DNA of 64,000 bases from BOG-908 sp965198855. GTDB taxonomy: Bacteria > Pseudomonadota > Alphaproteobacteria > Acetobacterales > Acetobacteraceae. The stretch lies in contig CBDAPZ010000001.1 of NCBI GenBank assembly GCA_965198855.1, forward strand, positions 1,240,001-1,304,000, read 5' to 3'. The notes beneath the pieces were generated by a model that worked only from the letters and a program-made list of their open reading frames with translations, was not told the origin of the DNA and searched no databases. Positions 25,132 through 33,838 of this stretch are shown here, one piece after another. The position numbers were made by a program, and so were the translations under genes. Each line of letters opens with the position of its first letter. Position 1 is the stretch's first letter.

Positions 25132-25848
25132 ATGAATGCCACTATAAATGAATTGCCCTGGAGCAGAACGCCGGCTTTCGCGGAGTGTAATTTTGCGTTC
25201 GGCCATCTTGTGCAAAATCTGCCTCGCCGCTTGACTGTCGACGGACGAATCCACGCCGAAACGTATATTTCTGCCGTTGGCGCAATAGCGGGATACGCCG
25301 CGCAACGGACCTTGTTTGCAGAAACCCCGCCAATGATGGGTGTCAACATCAATCGCGTTGGCACGAAATCTGGCGACCATTACTGGTTTGGCGACAGTCT
25401 GAACAACATGTTGGTGCCGAAAACCGAAACTGAAGCGGGTCGATGTCTCTGGTCCTTGGCGGCGGGGAGCGCGGTAGCTGCCGGTATCCAGGAGCGACAA
25501 TTGCCAAAGCTTGACGCAATGTTCAAATATGTGTCGGCAACAATTGGCGGGGTAGACGAGGGCAAGTCTTCAGTCGCTCCCGAACATCAGGCCCAGATAC
25601 CGGCACGAAACCTTCTCAAGATCGTCTGGCCGCTGGCTACTATGTGCTTTTCAGGAAAACTCCCCGGTGCAAGTCGCGAGTTTGGTGCTGTGCCCATTGC
25701 TTGGTGGTCCGCGATTGCCGCACGTGCTGCAACTCGGCCTATTCACGACGTGAAGAACGCTCTTTCGCCGGAAATTGCGCTGACATTGCTGATGGAGTCC
25801 GCGATCTACAGTAGTAAATTAGATCAGTTGGTTGTTGAGCAGATCTAG
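25132..25848 (+). CDS. Unrecognised 238-residue protein inside a broken signalling gene
   Basis: An intact frame starting MNATINELPWSRTPAF with AAGAGAAA upstream. The product is soluble, mixed alpha/beta by eye, with no signal peptide, no membrane helix and no motif I recognise. Notable segments are RRLTVDGRIHAETYIS near residue 33 and KSGDHYWFGDSLNNML near residue 78. Base composition is visibly lower in GC than the neighbours, which suggests acquisition. It sits between the PAS remnant and the EAL domain, with no transposase or clear terminal repeats. I give no function. Confidence 0.6.
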   Translation: MNATINELPWSRTPAFAECNFAFGHLVQNLPRRLTVDGRIHAETYISAVGAIAGYAAQRTLFAETPPMMGVNINRVGTKSGDHYWFGDSLNNMLVPKTETEAGRCLWSLAAGSAVAAGIQERQLPKLDAMFKYVSATIGGVDEGKSSVAPEHQAQIPARNLLKIVWPLATMCFSGKLPGASREFGAVPIAWWSAIAARAATRPIHDVKNALSPEIALTLLMESAIYSSKLDQLVVEQI

Positions 25849-25941
25849 GCCAAGTCGTAATGCCGCAACTGCATTCAGGGATGGCCGTTTACTTCGCCCG
25901 CCAGTATCAGTTTTGGACGGTGCGCCCGAGTAAAATTCGGG

Positions 25942-26784
25942 ATGACGCGAAAGCTCCGTTCATTGAGTCCCAATCAGCCGACCAAGCCTCTCTGCTCAGC
26001 TGGAATGCACTTTTGGCGCCGTGGCCTGGAACGCAACGAATTTGCACTTCATTATCAGCCGAAGATCGATCTGCGCAGCGGCGGCATCGTCGGTGCGGAA
26101 GCCTTGATACGATGGCAGCACCCCACCAGCTGGCTGGTATCGCCAGCGGATTTCATTCCGATCGCAGAAGCCTCCGGCCTCATCCTGCCGATCGGCGCTT
26201 GGGTGATGCGCGAGGCCTGCACGCAGGTGGCGGCCTGGAAACAGGCGGGACTGCCGGAGACCAGGATCGCGGTCAACGTCTCCGCTCTGGAGTTCCGCGC
26301 CGACCGCTTCCTCCGCGGCGTTTTCTCCACCCTGTCCGAGACGGGCCTGGATCCTCATTCCCTTGAGCTCGAACTGACCGAGAGCGTACTCATGCAGTAT
26401 GTGGACGACGTCGCTCCCGTGCTGAAGCGGCTGCGTCATAACGGCATACGGGTCAGCATCGATGATTTCGGCACCGGCTATTCCAGCCTGAGCTACCTGC
26501 ACCGCTTCCCCGTGGACGGGCTGAAGATCGACCAGTCCTTCGTGCGGCAGATCGGACCGAGCGGCGAGGTGTCGCACATCGTCAGCGCGGTGCTGAGCAT
26601 GGCGCGCAACCTGAATTTGCGTGTCGTGGCTGAAGGTGTGGAGAACCCTGAGGAGCTTGCCTTCCTACGCGTGCATGATTGCGATGAGGCGCAAGGCTTC
26701 TATTTCAGCCCGCCAGTGCCAGCAGAGGCGTTCGCGTTGCTGCTCGCAACCGGCATACAAGAAAAGGAAGCCGTTCTTTCTTAA
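25942..26784 (+). CDS. EAL-domain protein (c-di-GMP phosphodiesterase type), N-terminally truncated
   Basis: The EAL domain is complete from about residue 32: GAEALIRW, NVSALEF, ELTESVLM, IDDFGTGYSS, LKIDQSFV, VVAEGVEN and QGFYFSPP are all present, so the metal and c-di-GMP residues appear intact. The segment before it (RRGLERNEF) normally follows a GGDEF domain, which is missing. The first 25 residues are unlike either domain. A start at 26005 is also possible. It could still be an active phosphodiesterase or be an untranslated relic of the broken PAS gene. The last residues EAVLS and the stop lie in a repeat arm. Confidence 0.7.
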   Translation: MTRKLRSLSPNQPTKPLCSAGMHFWRRGLERNEFALHYQPKIDLRSGGIVGAEALIRWQHPTSWLVSPADFIPIAEASGLILPIGAWVMREACTQVAAWKQAGLPETRIAVNVSALEFRADRFLRGVFSTLSETGLDPHSLELELTESVLMQYVDDVAPVLKRLRHNGIRVSIDDFGTGYSSLSYLHRFPVDGLKIDQSFVRQIGPSGEVSHIVSAVLSMARNLNLRVVAEGVENPEELAFLRVHDCDEAQGFYFSPPVPAEAFALLLATGIQEKEAVLS

Positions 26785-26877
26785 AAAACGTCTGTTTCCT
26801 GGACATGCGGCCCCGGCGTGAACCGCGACAGCGACGCAGAAGTTTTTGGTTCTTTTTTTCAAAAAAGAACTGCTACC
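26764..26877. repeat. Dispersed element, full copy with internal deletion (locus 7)
   Basis: The left arm (26764-26793) is shortened: the loop and half the stem are missing. The core shows GTGAACCGCGACAGCGACGC, inverted relative to locus 4. The right arm (26840-26877) is the GTTC subtype and ends seven bases before the holB ATG. Confidence 0.72.
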
Positions 26878-26884
26878 TGACCTC

Positions 26885-27880
26885 ATGCCAACCCCCAGAG
26901 AGTCAAACCTCCTCATCGGCCACGCAGCCGCCGAGACCGCCATCCTCGACGCCATGCGCAGCACTCGCCTGCACCATGCCTGGCTGATCACCGGCCCCGA
27001 AGGCGTCGGCAAGGCCACCCTGGCGTTCCGCTTCGCCCGCTGCCTCCTCGCCGGTGGCAACGCCACGCTCGACATGCCGAGCACCGATCCGGTGTTCCGC
27101 CGCGTCGCCGCCGGCACCCATGCCGATCTCCTCACCATCGAGCGCGAATGGGACGAGAAGAAGAAGCGGATGAAGAAAACCATCGCGGCCGATACCGCGC
27201 GCACCATCCCGCCCTTCCTCCACCTCACCGCAGCCGAAGGCGGCTGGCGCGTGGTGATCGTCGACGGCGCCGAGGACCTGAACCCGCAATCTGCCAACGC
27301 CCTCCTCAAGGTGCTTGAGGAACCACCACCACGCGCCGTGCTGATGCTCGTCTGCAACGCCCCGGGCCGCCTGCTGCCCACCATACGCAGCCGCTGCCGC
27401 CACCTCGCTCTAGCCCCGCTCGACCTGCCCGACATGTCGCTGTTTCTCCAGCAAACCCACCCGGAGCTCACCCGGGACGATCGCACCAGGCTCGCTGCCA
27501 TCGCCGACGGCTCACCAGGCCGTGCTGAAGCCCTCGCCGAAGAAGGCGGCTTGAAGCTCGCCGACATCGCCAGCGAAGTGCTCAGGGCAGGCGCTGGGAT
27601 TTCCCTGATCCGCGCCTACCAGATCTCAGACTCGCTGCGCGACCAGGCGCCGTTCGAGACCTTCATGGGTCTCCTGCACCGTGGCGTCGCCGGCGCGGTC
27701 AGCGCCTATCTGCGCGGCACCGCCGACACGCAGCAGACGAGGCTGATCGAGTCCAGGGGGCCTTATGCGTGGGCGGAGACGGCGCAGACATTGTCGCAGA
27801 TCGCATTCGAGACCGAGAAAGCCAACATGGACCGGCGCCAGGCGCTGATCGCCGGATTGGCACTCTTCCGGGGCGCGTGA
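26885..27880 (+). CDS. holB: DNA polymerase III delta' subunit
   Basis: This 331-residue protein is part of the clamp loader. The AAA+ fold opens with LHHAWLITGPEGVGKATLAF, where the P-loop is GPEGVGKA. The sensor region has VVIVDGAEDLNPQSANALLK and EEPPPRAVLMLV, and the SRC motif is RSRCR. In many alphaproteobacteria holB follows tmk and precedes metG; here the same order is kept but for the insertion ahead of it. The start at 26885 lies just after a repeat arm. No obvious ribosome site is seen, and the repeat may have replaced it. Confidence 0.93.
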   Translation: MPTPRESNLLIGHAAAETAILDAMRSTRLHHAWLITGPEGVGKATLAFRFARCLLAGGNATLDMPSTDPVFRRVAAGTHADLLTIEREWDEKKKRMKKTIAADTARTIPPFLHLTAAEGGWRVVIVDGAEDLNPQSANALLKVLEEPPPRAVLMLVCNAPGRLLPTIRSRCRHLALAPLDLPDMSLFLQQTHPELTRDDRTRLAAIADGSPGRAEALAEEGGLKLADIASEVLRAGAGISLIRAYQISDSLRDQAPFETFMGLLHRGVAGAVSAYLRGTADTQQTRLIESRGPYAWAETAQTLSQIAFETEKANMDRRQALIAGLALFRGA

Positions 27881-27898
27881 TACCCAGGAAGCAAGTGT

Positions 27899-28023
27899 AG
27901 GAAGCAGTTCTTTTTTGAAAAAAGAACCAAAAAACTTTTGGCCCTATGGGCGTGTTGCTGACGCAGCGTGCGACAGCATAACAAAGTTGTTTGCTTCTTT
28001 TTTTTAAAAAAGAACTGCTTGCC
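27899..28023. repeat. Dispersed element, full copy (locus 8)
   Basis: The left arm of the GTTC subtype (27899-27939) follows the holB stop by about 20 nt. The core reads GTGTTGCTGACGCAGCGTGC then GACAGC. The right arm (27981-28023) mixes both subtypes: GCTTC on its left side and GAACTGC on its right, so the base of its stem is not complementary. Confidence 0.75.
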
Positions 28024-28053
28024 CTCTTTCACCACCAAGGCCGCTCAGCACCG

Positions 28054-29592
28054 ATGAGTTACTACCTCACTACGCCGATCTTCTACGTGAACGGGGCCCC
28101 CCATATCGGGCACGCCTATACCACGATCGCCGCCGACGTGATCGCGCGCTTCAAACGGCTCGACGGTCAAAAGGTCCATTTCCTCACCGGCACCGACGAA
28201 CACGGCCAGAAAGTCGAAAAGGCCGCGCGCGACGCTGGCCTCGATCCGCAATCCTTTACCGACGATGTCTCAGCCAAGTTTCAGAACATGCTGAAATTGC
28301 TGAACATCAGCAACGACGACTTCATCCGCACGACCCAGCCTCGTCATAAGGCAGGTGCGACCGCGCTCTGGGAAAAGCTCGCCGCCGCCGGCCACATCTA
28401 TCTCGGCCACTACGAAGGTTTCTACGCCGTCCGCGACGAGGATTTCTACGCCGAGGCTGACCTCACCGTGCTCCCCGACGGCAGCAAGATCGCGCCGACC
28501 GGCGCACCCGTTGAGTGGGTGAGGGAGCCTAACTATCTGTTTCGGCTTTCAGCATTCCAGGATCGTCTGCTCGCCCATTACGAGGCAAACCCCGACTTCG
28601 TGGGGCCGTCCTCCAAGCGCAACGAAATGTTGAGCTTCATCCGCTCCGGCCTGAACGACCTCTCGGTCAGCCGGTCCAGCTTCAAATGGGGCATTCCCGT
28701 GCCCGGCGACCAAAATCACGTGATGTATGTCTGGCTCGACGCGCTCGCCAACTACATCACCGCACTTGGCTATCCCCATGAAACGGCGGAGCTCTGGCCG
28801 TTCTGGCCGGCCGATCTGCACCTCGTCGGCAAGGACATCCAGCGTTTCCACGCCATCTACTGGCCGGCTTTCCTCATGGCGGCCGGGCTGCCTGTGCCGA
28901 AGCGTATTTTCGCCCATGGCTGGTGGACCGTGGAGAGCGAGAAGATGAGCAAGTCGGTCGGCAACGTCGTCGATCCCCTTGATCTTGTGGCAACTTACGG
29001 CCTTGACCCGGTGCGTTTCTTCCTGCTGCGGGAAGTCCCGTTCGGCAATGACGGTGATTTCAGCACCAAAGCTCTGATCAGCCGGATGAATGTCGAACTC
29101 GCCAATGATCTCGGCAATCTGGCCCAGCGCACGCTCTCCCAGATCGCCAAGAACCTGGAGGGCCGCTTGCCCACGCGCGGTCAACACACTGAGGACGATA
29201 TTGTTCTGCTCGAAGCCGCCACGGCCCTGCCGCTGAAATTGCGGGAAAAGATCGACCGCCAGGCGCTGCACGAGGCGCTGGAGGAGACCTGGAAGGTCAT
29301 CCGCGCCGCCAACAGCTACATCGACCGGCAGGCCCCGTGGGCGCTCAAGAAGACAGATCCGCCGCGTATGGCGGAGGTGCTGCGTCTCCTGATCGACGTG
29401 CTTCGCCCCATCGCCACGGTGCTCCAGCCCTTCATGCCCGACAGCATGGCCAAGATGCTCGACCAGCTAGGCGTGCCGGTCGACCAGCGCAGCATGGCCG
29501 CCCTTGGAACGCCGCTACCTGGCGGCATATCCTTGCCGGCACCGCAAGGCGTGTTTCCCCGCTGGGTTGAAGAGACGGGCGTAAAGAACTGA
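28054..29592 (+). CDS. metG: Methionyl-tRNA synthetase
   Basis: This 512-residue class I synthetase charges tRNA-Met. The HIGH signature is PHIGHAY (17-23), KMSKS is present as SEKMSKSVGN near residue 297, and FLTGTDEHGQK identifies the methionine enzyme. No CxxC zinc knuckle is seen in the connective peptide, so it belongs to the zinc-free type. A longer upstream frame is encoded by the repeat arm and rejected. The stop overlaps the tatD ATG (TGATG). Confidence 0.96.
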   Translation: MSYYLTTPIFYVNGAPHIGHAYTTIAADVIARFKRLDGQKVHFLTGTDEHGQKVEKAARDAGLDPQSFTDDVSAKFQNMLKLLNISNDDFIRTTQPRHKAGATALWEKLAAAGHIYLGHYEGFYAVRDEDFYAEADLTVLPDGSKIAPTGAPVEWVREPNYLFRLSAFQDRLLAHYEANPDFVGPSSKRNEMLSFIRSGLNDLSVSRSSFKWGIPVPGDQNHVMYVWLDALANYITALGYPHETAELWPFWPADLHLVGKDIQRFHAIYWPAFLMAAGLPVPKRIFAHGWWTVESEKMSKSVGNVVDPLDLVATYGLDPVRFFLLREVPFGNDGDFSTKALISRMNVELANDLGNLAQRTLSQIAKNLEGRLPTRGQHTEDDIVLLEAATALPLKLREKIDRQALHEALEETWKVIRAANSYIDRQAPWALKKTDPPRMAEVLRLLIDVLRPIATVLQPFMPDSMAKMLDQLGVPVDQRSMAALGTPLPGGISLPAPQGVFPRWVEETGVKN

Positions 29593-30365
29593 TGTTGATT
29601 GATTCACACTGCCATCTCGACTATTTCACCGAGGCCGAACGCCCTGATCTCCTGGCACGTGCGAAAGGGGCCGGAGTCGAGCGCATGGTCACGATCGGCA
29701 CCCGCCTGTCCCGTGCAGCAGAACAATTGGCGCTCGCCGATGCGATGCCCGCACTCTGGTGCACCATCGGCACCCACCCTCACCACGCAGCCGACGAGGA
29801 GTTGCCGCAAATTGATGAGGTTGTGGCACTTGCCTCGCACCCGAAACTCATCGGTATAGGGGAGGCGGGTCTCGACTATTTCTACGATCGCGCGCCGCAC
29901 GACGTGCAGGCGGAGGTTTTCCGCCGCCAGATCCGCATCGCGCGCCGCGCCGGCTTGCCGATCTGCATCCACACCCGCGATGCCGATGAGGACACCCTAA
30001 ACATTCTGAAAGACGAGCAGGAACAGGGCGGTTTCTTCGATTTCCTGCTGCATTGCTTCAGCTCCGGCCGCGCCCTGGCCGAAGAAGCCGTCCGCATAGG
30101 CGGCTATGTCAGTTTTTCCGGCATTCTGACCTTCCCGAAATCGGCAGAATTGCGCGGCATTGCCGCTGATCTACCGGCCGATCGGCTGCTCGTGGAGACC
30201 GATTCTCCTTATCTGGCGCCCGTCCCGTTTCGCGGGAAACGCAACGAACCGGCCCATGTGGCGCATACGGCAAAAGTGCTGGCCGAGGCTCGGGGCGTGA
30301 CTGCGCAAGAGATCGCGGATCTGACCACCCGCAACTTCCATCGGCTGTTTAAGAAGGCCACGTAA
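29592..30365 (+). CDS. tatD: TatD-family deoxyribonuclease
   Basis: A 257-residue metal-dependent hydrolase. The metal-binding residues are seen in order: DSHCHLD (5-10), GEAGLDYFYD, HTRDAD, HCFSSG and ETDSPYLAP. It overlaps metG by one base and is followed 4 nt later by the MBL-fold gene, completing the usual holB-metG-tatD-MBL order. TatD proteins show DNase activity; their role in DNA quality control is established only in a few species. Confidence 0.93.
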   Translation: MLIDSHCHLDYFTEAERPDLLARAKGAGVERMVTIGTRLSRAAEQLALADAMPALWCTIGTHPHHAADEELPQIDEVVALASHPKLIGIGEAGLDYFYDRAPHDVQAEVFRRQIRIARRAGLPICIHTRDADEDTLNILKDEQEQGGFFDFLLHCFSSGRALAEEAVRIGGYVSFSGILTFPKSAELRGIAADLPADRLLVETDSPYLAPVPFRGKRNEPAHVAHTAKVLAEARGVTAQEIADLTTRNFHRLFKKAT

Positions 30366-30369
30366 GCCG

Positions 30370-31155
30370 TTGAGGATACGAATTCTCGGCTGCGGCGCTT
30401 CCACCGGCGTTCCCAGCATCGGCGGCGCTGACGGGCGCGGGGATTTCGGTGCCTGCGACCCTGCCGAGCCGCGCAACCTGCGCACCCGCTCCAGCATCGT
30501 CATCGAAGCGCCAGGCGGCAACATACTGGTCGATACCGGCCCCGATCTGCGAGCCCAGCTCCTGGCCAATGCCATTGCGCGCGTTCCGGCCGTTATCTTT
30601 ACCCACGCCCACGCCGACCACATCACCGGCCTGGATGATGTGCGTCTCCTCAACCGCATCATCGACCAGCCGATCCTCGGTTTCGCCACGGAAGCCACGC
30701 GTGCCGAGCTCCTCAACCGCTTCGACTATGCCTTCAAGCCTTGGACGCCGCCCAGCTTCTACCGCCCGGTCATCGACATGCAGACGATCTCACCCGGCGA
30801 TGTCCTGCAGGTTTGCGGCGTCGAGGTAAGAACGTTCGACCAGGATCATCACGTCATGCGTACGCTTGGTCTGCGTGTCGGCACATTTGCCTATTCCACC
30901 GACGTGGTGCGCCTCGACGAAAGGGCTTTCGCCATCCTTGACGGCATCGACACCTGGCTGGTCGGGTGTTTCCAACGCGCGCAGCATCTGACCCATGCGC
31001 ATCTGGCTCTGGTGCTGGAATGGCGTAAGCGTCTCGGCGTGCGCCGTACGATTCTCACCCATATGGGCATCGACATGGATTGGGCGTGGCTACGCAAAAA
31101 CCTGCCTGGCGACGTTGAGCCGGCCCATGACGGCATGGTGCTGACGCCCGATTAG
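30370..31155 (+). CDS. MBL-fold metallohydrolase, PhnP-like
   Basis: A 261-residue metallo-beta-lactamase-fold hydrolase with a TTG start (MRIRILGCGASTGVPSIGG). Zinc motif THAHADHITG (near residue 78), DQDHHVMRTLG and a final HMGIDMDW support the PhnP/RNase Z-like branch. PhnP cleaves cyclic phosphates, but without a phn operon the substrate is open. It is the last gene of the metG-tatD unit and is convergent with the sulfotransferase fusion. Confidence 0.88.
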   Translation: MRIRILGCGASTGVPSIGGADGRGDFGACDPAEPRNLRTRSSIVIEAPGGNILVDTGPDLRAQLLANAIARVPAVIFTHAHADHITGLDDVRLLNRIIDQPILGFATEATRAELLNRFDYAFKPWTPPSFYRPVIDMQTISPGDVLQVCGVEVRTFDQDHHVMRTLGLRVGTFAYSTDVVRLDERAFAILDGIDTWLVGCFQRAQHLTHAHLALVLEWRKRLGVRRTILTHMGIDMDWAWLRKNLPGDVEPAHDGMVLTPD

Positions 31156-31232
31156 CCATCATGCCCCACGAGCAGAGACTATTTGAGTTGGCATAATTAT
31201 TATTATGCGGCACCGGGACCAACGTGTTCCTT

Positions 31233-32528
31233 TTAGCTTCGCCACGCCGGAAGGTCGCGTCCGATGAGCGCCTCCGTCTCCAGGACATCCGCGGCAAACA
31301 AGCTCGCCGGTATGTTCGGGCGCTCAACCGTCGCTGCGCGATAGTAGCGTCGTGCGAGGCTGCGGCGCAGCGCGCGCGGCATCAGATGAAGGATCGTGTC
31401 GCGCAGACCTGTGCTGGCCAGCATCCTGTTCAGCCCGGCCGAGCGCACCGCCTTGCTCTCGTTTTCCCGCGACAGCCCGATCCCTGCCCCGGCCTCGGGT
31501 GATACACCGATATGGGCAAAGACCTCCCGCAAGGCGGCAGCGGGATCGCGCAGCACGTCTTCGAACAGCAGAAACAGGATCTGCTCGCGTGGGAACTCGG
31601 CAAGATAGCGCCGAATCTGCGGTGCGTAGAGGCTGCCACCGACGATATTGGCCAGTGTTTCCAGCTCCCCGGCCGGCGGATGCTGCCAATCCGCGACCGC
31701 CGCATCGAGATCGGCCCGGCTGCGCCCGAGCTGCGCATGCATCAGGTATTCGGACTGCGCGCGCTGCACCGGCTGCCGCAACACGACGATGATCCGTGCG
31801 GCGGGAAAAGCGTCGGCAATGTTTCGCGCCGCATCGGTCGAAAGCAGATAGGCTGTCGAGGCCTCGCCCACGGCCGTCTGTCCGGCCCAGCCGGCGAAAA
31901 GCTTCCTATAGGTCGGGAAGTCGGGCGTCGTCGCGACCCGCGGCAGCTTCGGAGGCGCCGGCTGGTCGCGCGCCAGCAGCACCATGCGTTTTTTTGCACT
32001 CTCGATCACCCAGCCCTTGGCGTTGCGATCGGTGCAGAAATGGTTGGGCTCCTTGACCGGGCAGCAGAACACGTCCGGATGCTGGCCGAGCGCCGTGAAC
32101 AGTGACGTGGTGCCGCAACGTGCCGCGCCGACGATGAAGAAAGTCGGCAGGCTGCCGGAGACGCCGCGCCGTGCGCTGATCGTGACGCCTGTATCCGCGG
32201 CATCATCCGATGTAGTTGGCGCCAGCCGGCGTGCGATGACGAACGCGCCGATCAATGCGCAGGCTTCGTCCAGATGACCGATATAGGGTGTGCGTGCAGG
32301 GATGAGATCGAGCGGCCCGATCCAGTAGGCGAAGCCGACCAGTAACGAGAGTTGCGCCAGCCGATACGCGCTGCCGCCGACAAGTATCCGGGCAAATGCC
32401 AGGCCTTCCCGTTTTCCCTTGTCGAGAACATCAAAACGCCAGCCCGACACGTCCATCTCCCCCGCAAGAGACTCCTTGTATGTGTATCCAAGTGCAACTG
32501 CCGCGCCAAACAGCAACAAAATGTTCAA
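31233..32528 (-). CDS. YkvA (DUF1232)-sulfotransferase fusion protein
   Basis: The N-terminal part (residues 1-100) has two hydrophobic helices and the YkvA signature YWIGPLDLIPARTPYIGHLD (69-87). Residues 128-430 form a sulfotransferase. The PAPS phosphosulfate loop is FIVGAARCGTTSLF (131-144). The 3'-phosphate loop RIIVVLRQPVQRAQSEYL follows about 120 residues later. The start is TTG at 32528, which keeps the first helix; ATG 32456 would delete it. The protein should be membrane-anchored and cytosolic. The sulfate acceptor is unknown. I know no common precedent for this fusion. Confidence 0.78.
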   Translation of the reverse strand: MNILLLFGAAVALGYTYKESLAGEMDVSGWRFDVLDKGKREGLAFARILVGGSAYRLAQLSLLVGFAYWIGPLDLIPARTPYIGHLDEACALIGAFVIARRLAPTTSDDAADTGVTISARRGVSGSLPTFFIVGAARCGTTSLFTALGQHPDVFCCPVKEPNHFCTDRNAKGWVIESAKKRMVLLARDQPAPPKLPRVATTPDFPTYRKLFAGWAGQTAVGEASTAYLLSTDAARNIADAFPAARIIVVLRQPVQRAQSEYLMHAQLGRSRADLDAAVADWQHPPAGELETLANIVGGSLYAPQIRRYLAEFPREQILFLLFEDVLRDPAAALREVFAHIGVSPEAGAGIGLSRENESKAVRSAGLNRMLASTGLRDTILHLMPRALRRSLARRYYRAATVERPNIPASLFAADVLETEALIGRDLPAWRS

Positions 32529-32557
32529 AAGCCGTTACTCAGCGAGGCCCCAGACGC

Positions 32558-32599
32558 AAAAGTTTTTTGGTTCTGTTTTCAAAAAAGAACCGCTTTCTG
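32558..32599. repeat. Dispersed element, single arm (locus 9)
   Basis: One GTTC-subtype arm (AAAAGTTTTTTGGTTCTG ... AAAAAAGAACCGC) lies 30 nt before hisZ, in the gap between divergent genes. It has one base change in the T run. Confidence 0.72.
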
Positions 32600-32629
32600 T
32601 TTTGCCCCCTTTGCTATAGCCCCGCCTGC

Positions 32630-33775
32630 ATGGACGACCATCTTCCCCCTCACCCGGCCCTACTCCCCGCCGGCCTGCGCGACCTGTTACCCCCCGACGC
32701 CCAGACCGAAGCAAGTGCGGTAGAATCCCTGATGTCGGTCTTCGCCGGCCACGGTTTCGCGCGCGTCAAACCACCGATGATGGAGTTCGAGGAGAATCTG
32801 CTCGCCGGCGCAGGTGCTGCCACCGCCGAGCAAAGTTTCAGGCTCATGGACCCCGACAGCCACCGCATGATGGCGCTACGAGCCGACATGACCCCGCAGG
32901 TCGCCCGCATCGCGGCAAACCGGCTTGCCGCCGCCCCTCGCCCGCTTCGCCTTGCCTATGCAGGTGAATGCATCCGCACGCGCGAAAAACGGGAGACCGA
33001 TCGCCAGGTGCCGCAAGCCGGCATCGAGTTGTTCGGCGCCGACAGCGCGGCCGCAGACGCGGAGACCATGCTCGTCGCCGCAGAGGCATTGGCTACCCTC
33101 GGCCTTACCCGCCTCAGCCTTGATCTGACCTTGCCCACCTTCGTCCCGTCGCTGCTGGACGAGAGCGGCTTCTCGCCACGCACGCGGCAAACGCTTTCCC
33201 ACGCACTCGACCGCAAGGACGCCGCCGGAGTCGCCGAACATGGCGGATCGCTGGCCGCCATGCTCAACAGCCTGCTGCTCTCCGCAGGCCCTGCCCCGGC
33301 CGCCCTCGCCGCCCTCGAGAAAGCCACATTGCCTGCCGCTTCGCGCGCATTGGCCGAGCGCCTTGCTCAGGTGGTAAGCCTGCTGAACAGCCGCGCACCG
33401 CATCTGAAGGTTACCGTGGACCCCGTCGAGTTTCGCGGCTTCCGCTATCACACCGGCATCGCCGTCACCGTGTTCGCACCAGGCCGCCACGAGGAACTCG
33501 GCCGCGGCGGCCGTTACGTCTCGGCCAACGGAGAAGCCGGCAACGGCATCACCCTCTTCGCCGATGCCGTGCTGCGCGCGGCACCCGTGCCCGCCGAACG
33601 GCCGAGACTCTTCATTCCCGCCGATAGCGATGCGGAACTCGTCGGCGCGATCCGACAAAGCGGCTACATCACCATTGCGGGGCTCGAAACCACACAAGAT
33701 ACGCACGCCGAAGCGCTCCGGTTGGGATGCTCGCATGTGCTGCTTGAGGGTGTGCCGCGAGCTGTTCACTCATAA
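32630..33775 (+). CDS. hisZ: ATP phosphoribosyltransferase regulatory subunit HisZ
   Basis: A 381-residue paralogue of histidyl-tRNA synthetase that activates the short form of HisG, the first step of histidine synthesis. Class II motifs are visible: PAGLRDLLP at the start, RADMTPQVARIAANRL (motif 2 area), YAGECIRTR and FRGFRYHTGI, with the glycine-rich ELGRGGRY segment. The catalytic residues of a true synthetase are incomplete, as usual. hisG is not in the window. purA follows 63 nt downstream, as in other alphaproteobacteria. Confidence 0.92.
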   Translation: MDDHLPPHPALLPAGLRDLLPPDAQTEASAVESLMSVFAGHGFARVKPPMMEFEENLLAGAGAATAEQSFRLMDPDSHRMMALRADMTPQVARIAANRLAAAPRPLRLAYAGECIRTREKRETDRQVPQAGIELFGADSAAADAETMLVAAEALATLGLTRLSLDLTLPTFVPSLLDESGFSPRTRQTLSHALDRKDAAGVAEHGGSLAAMLNSLLLSAGPAPAALAALEKATLPAASRALAERLAQVVSLLNSRAPHLKVTVDPVEFRGFRYHTGIAVTVFAPGRHEELGRGGRYVSANGEAGNGITLFADAVLRAAPVPAERPRLFIPADSDAELVGAIRQSGYITIAGLETTQDTHAEALRLGCSHVLLEGVPRAVHS

Positions 33776-33784
33776 AAGTAAGAT

Positions 33785-33808
33785 GGGGGAGCAGAAGCCT
33801 GCTCCCCC
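33785..33808 (+). terminator. Perfect 10-bp hairpin between hisZ and purA
   Basis: GGGGGAGCAG (33785-33794) pairs exactly with CTGCTCCCCC (33799-33808) around the loop AAGC. No T run follows; instead an AAACCCCCC stretch does. It may be a terminator, an attenuator of purA or a transcript-stabilising stem. Confidence 0.55.
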
Positions 33809-33838
33809 AAACCCCCCGGCATTTCTTAAGGCAAGTTC

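Noticed and set aside
24692..26880. An insertion sequence between tmk and holB
   Set aside because: No transposase, no terminal inverted repeats and no clear target duplication were found; only a broken gene, one orphan and repeat arms.
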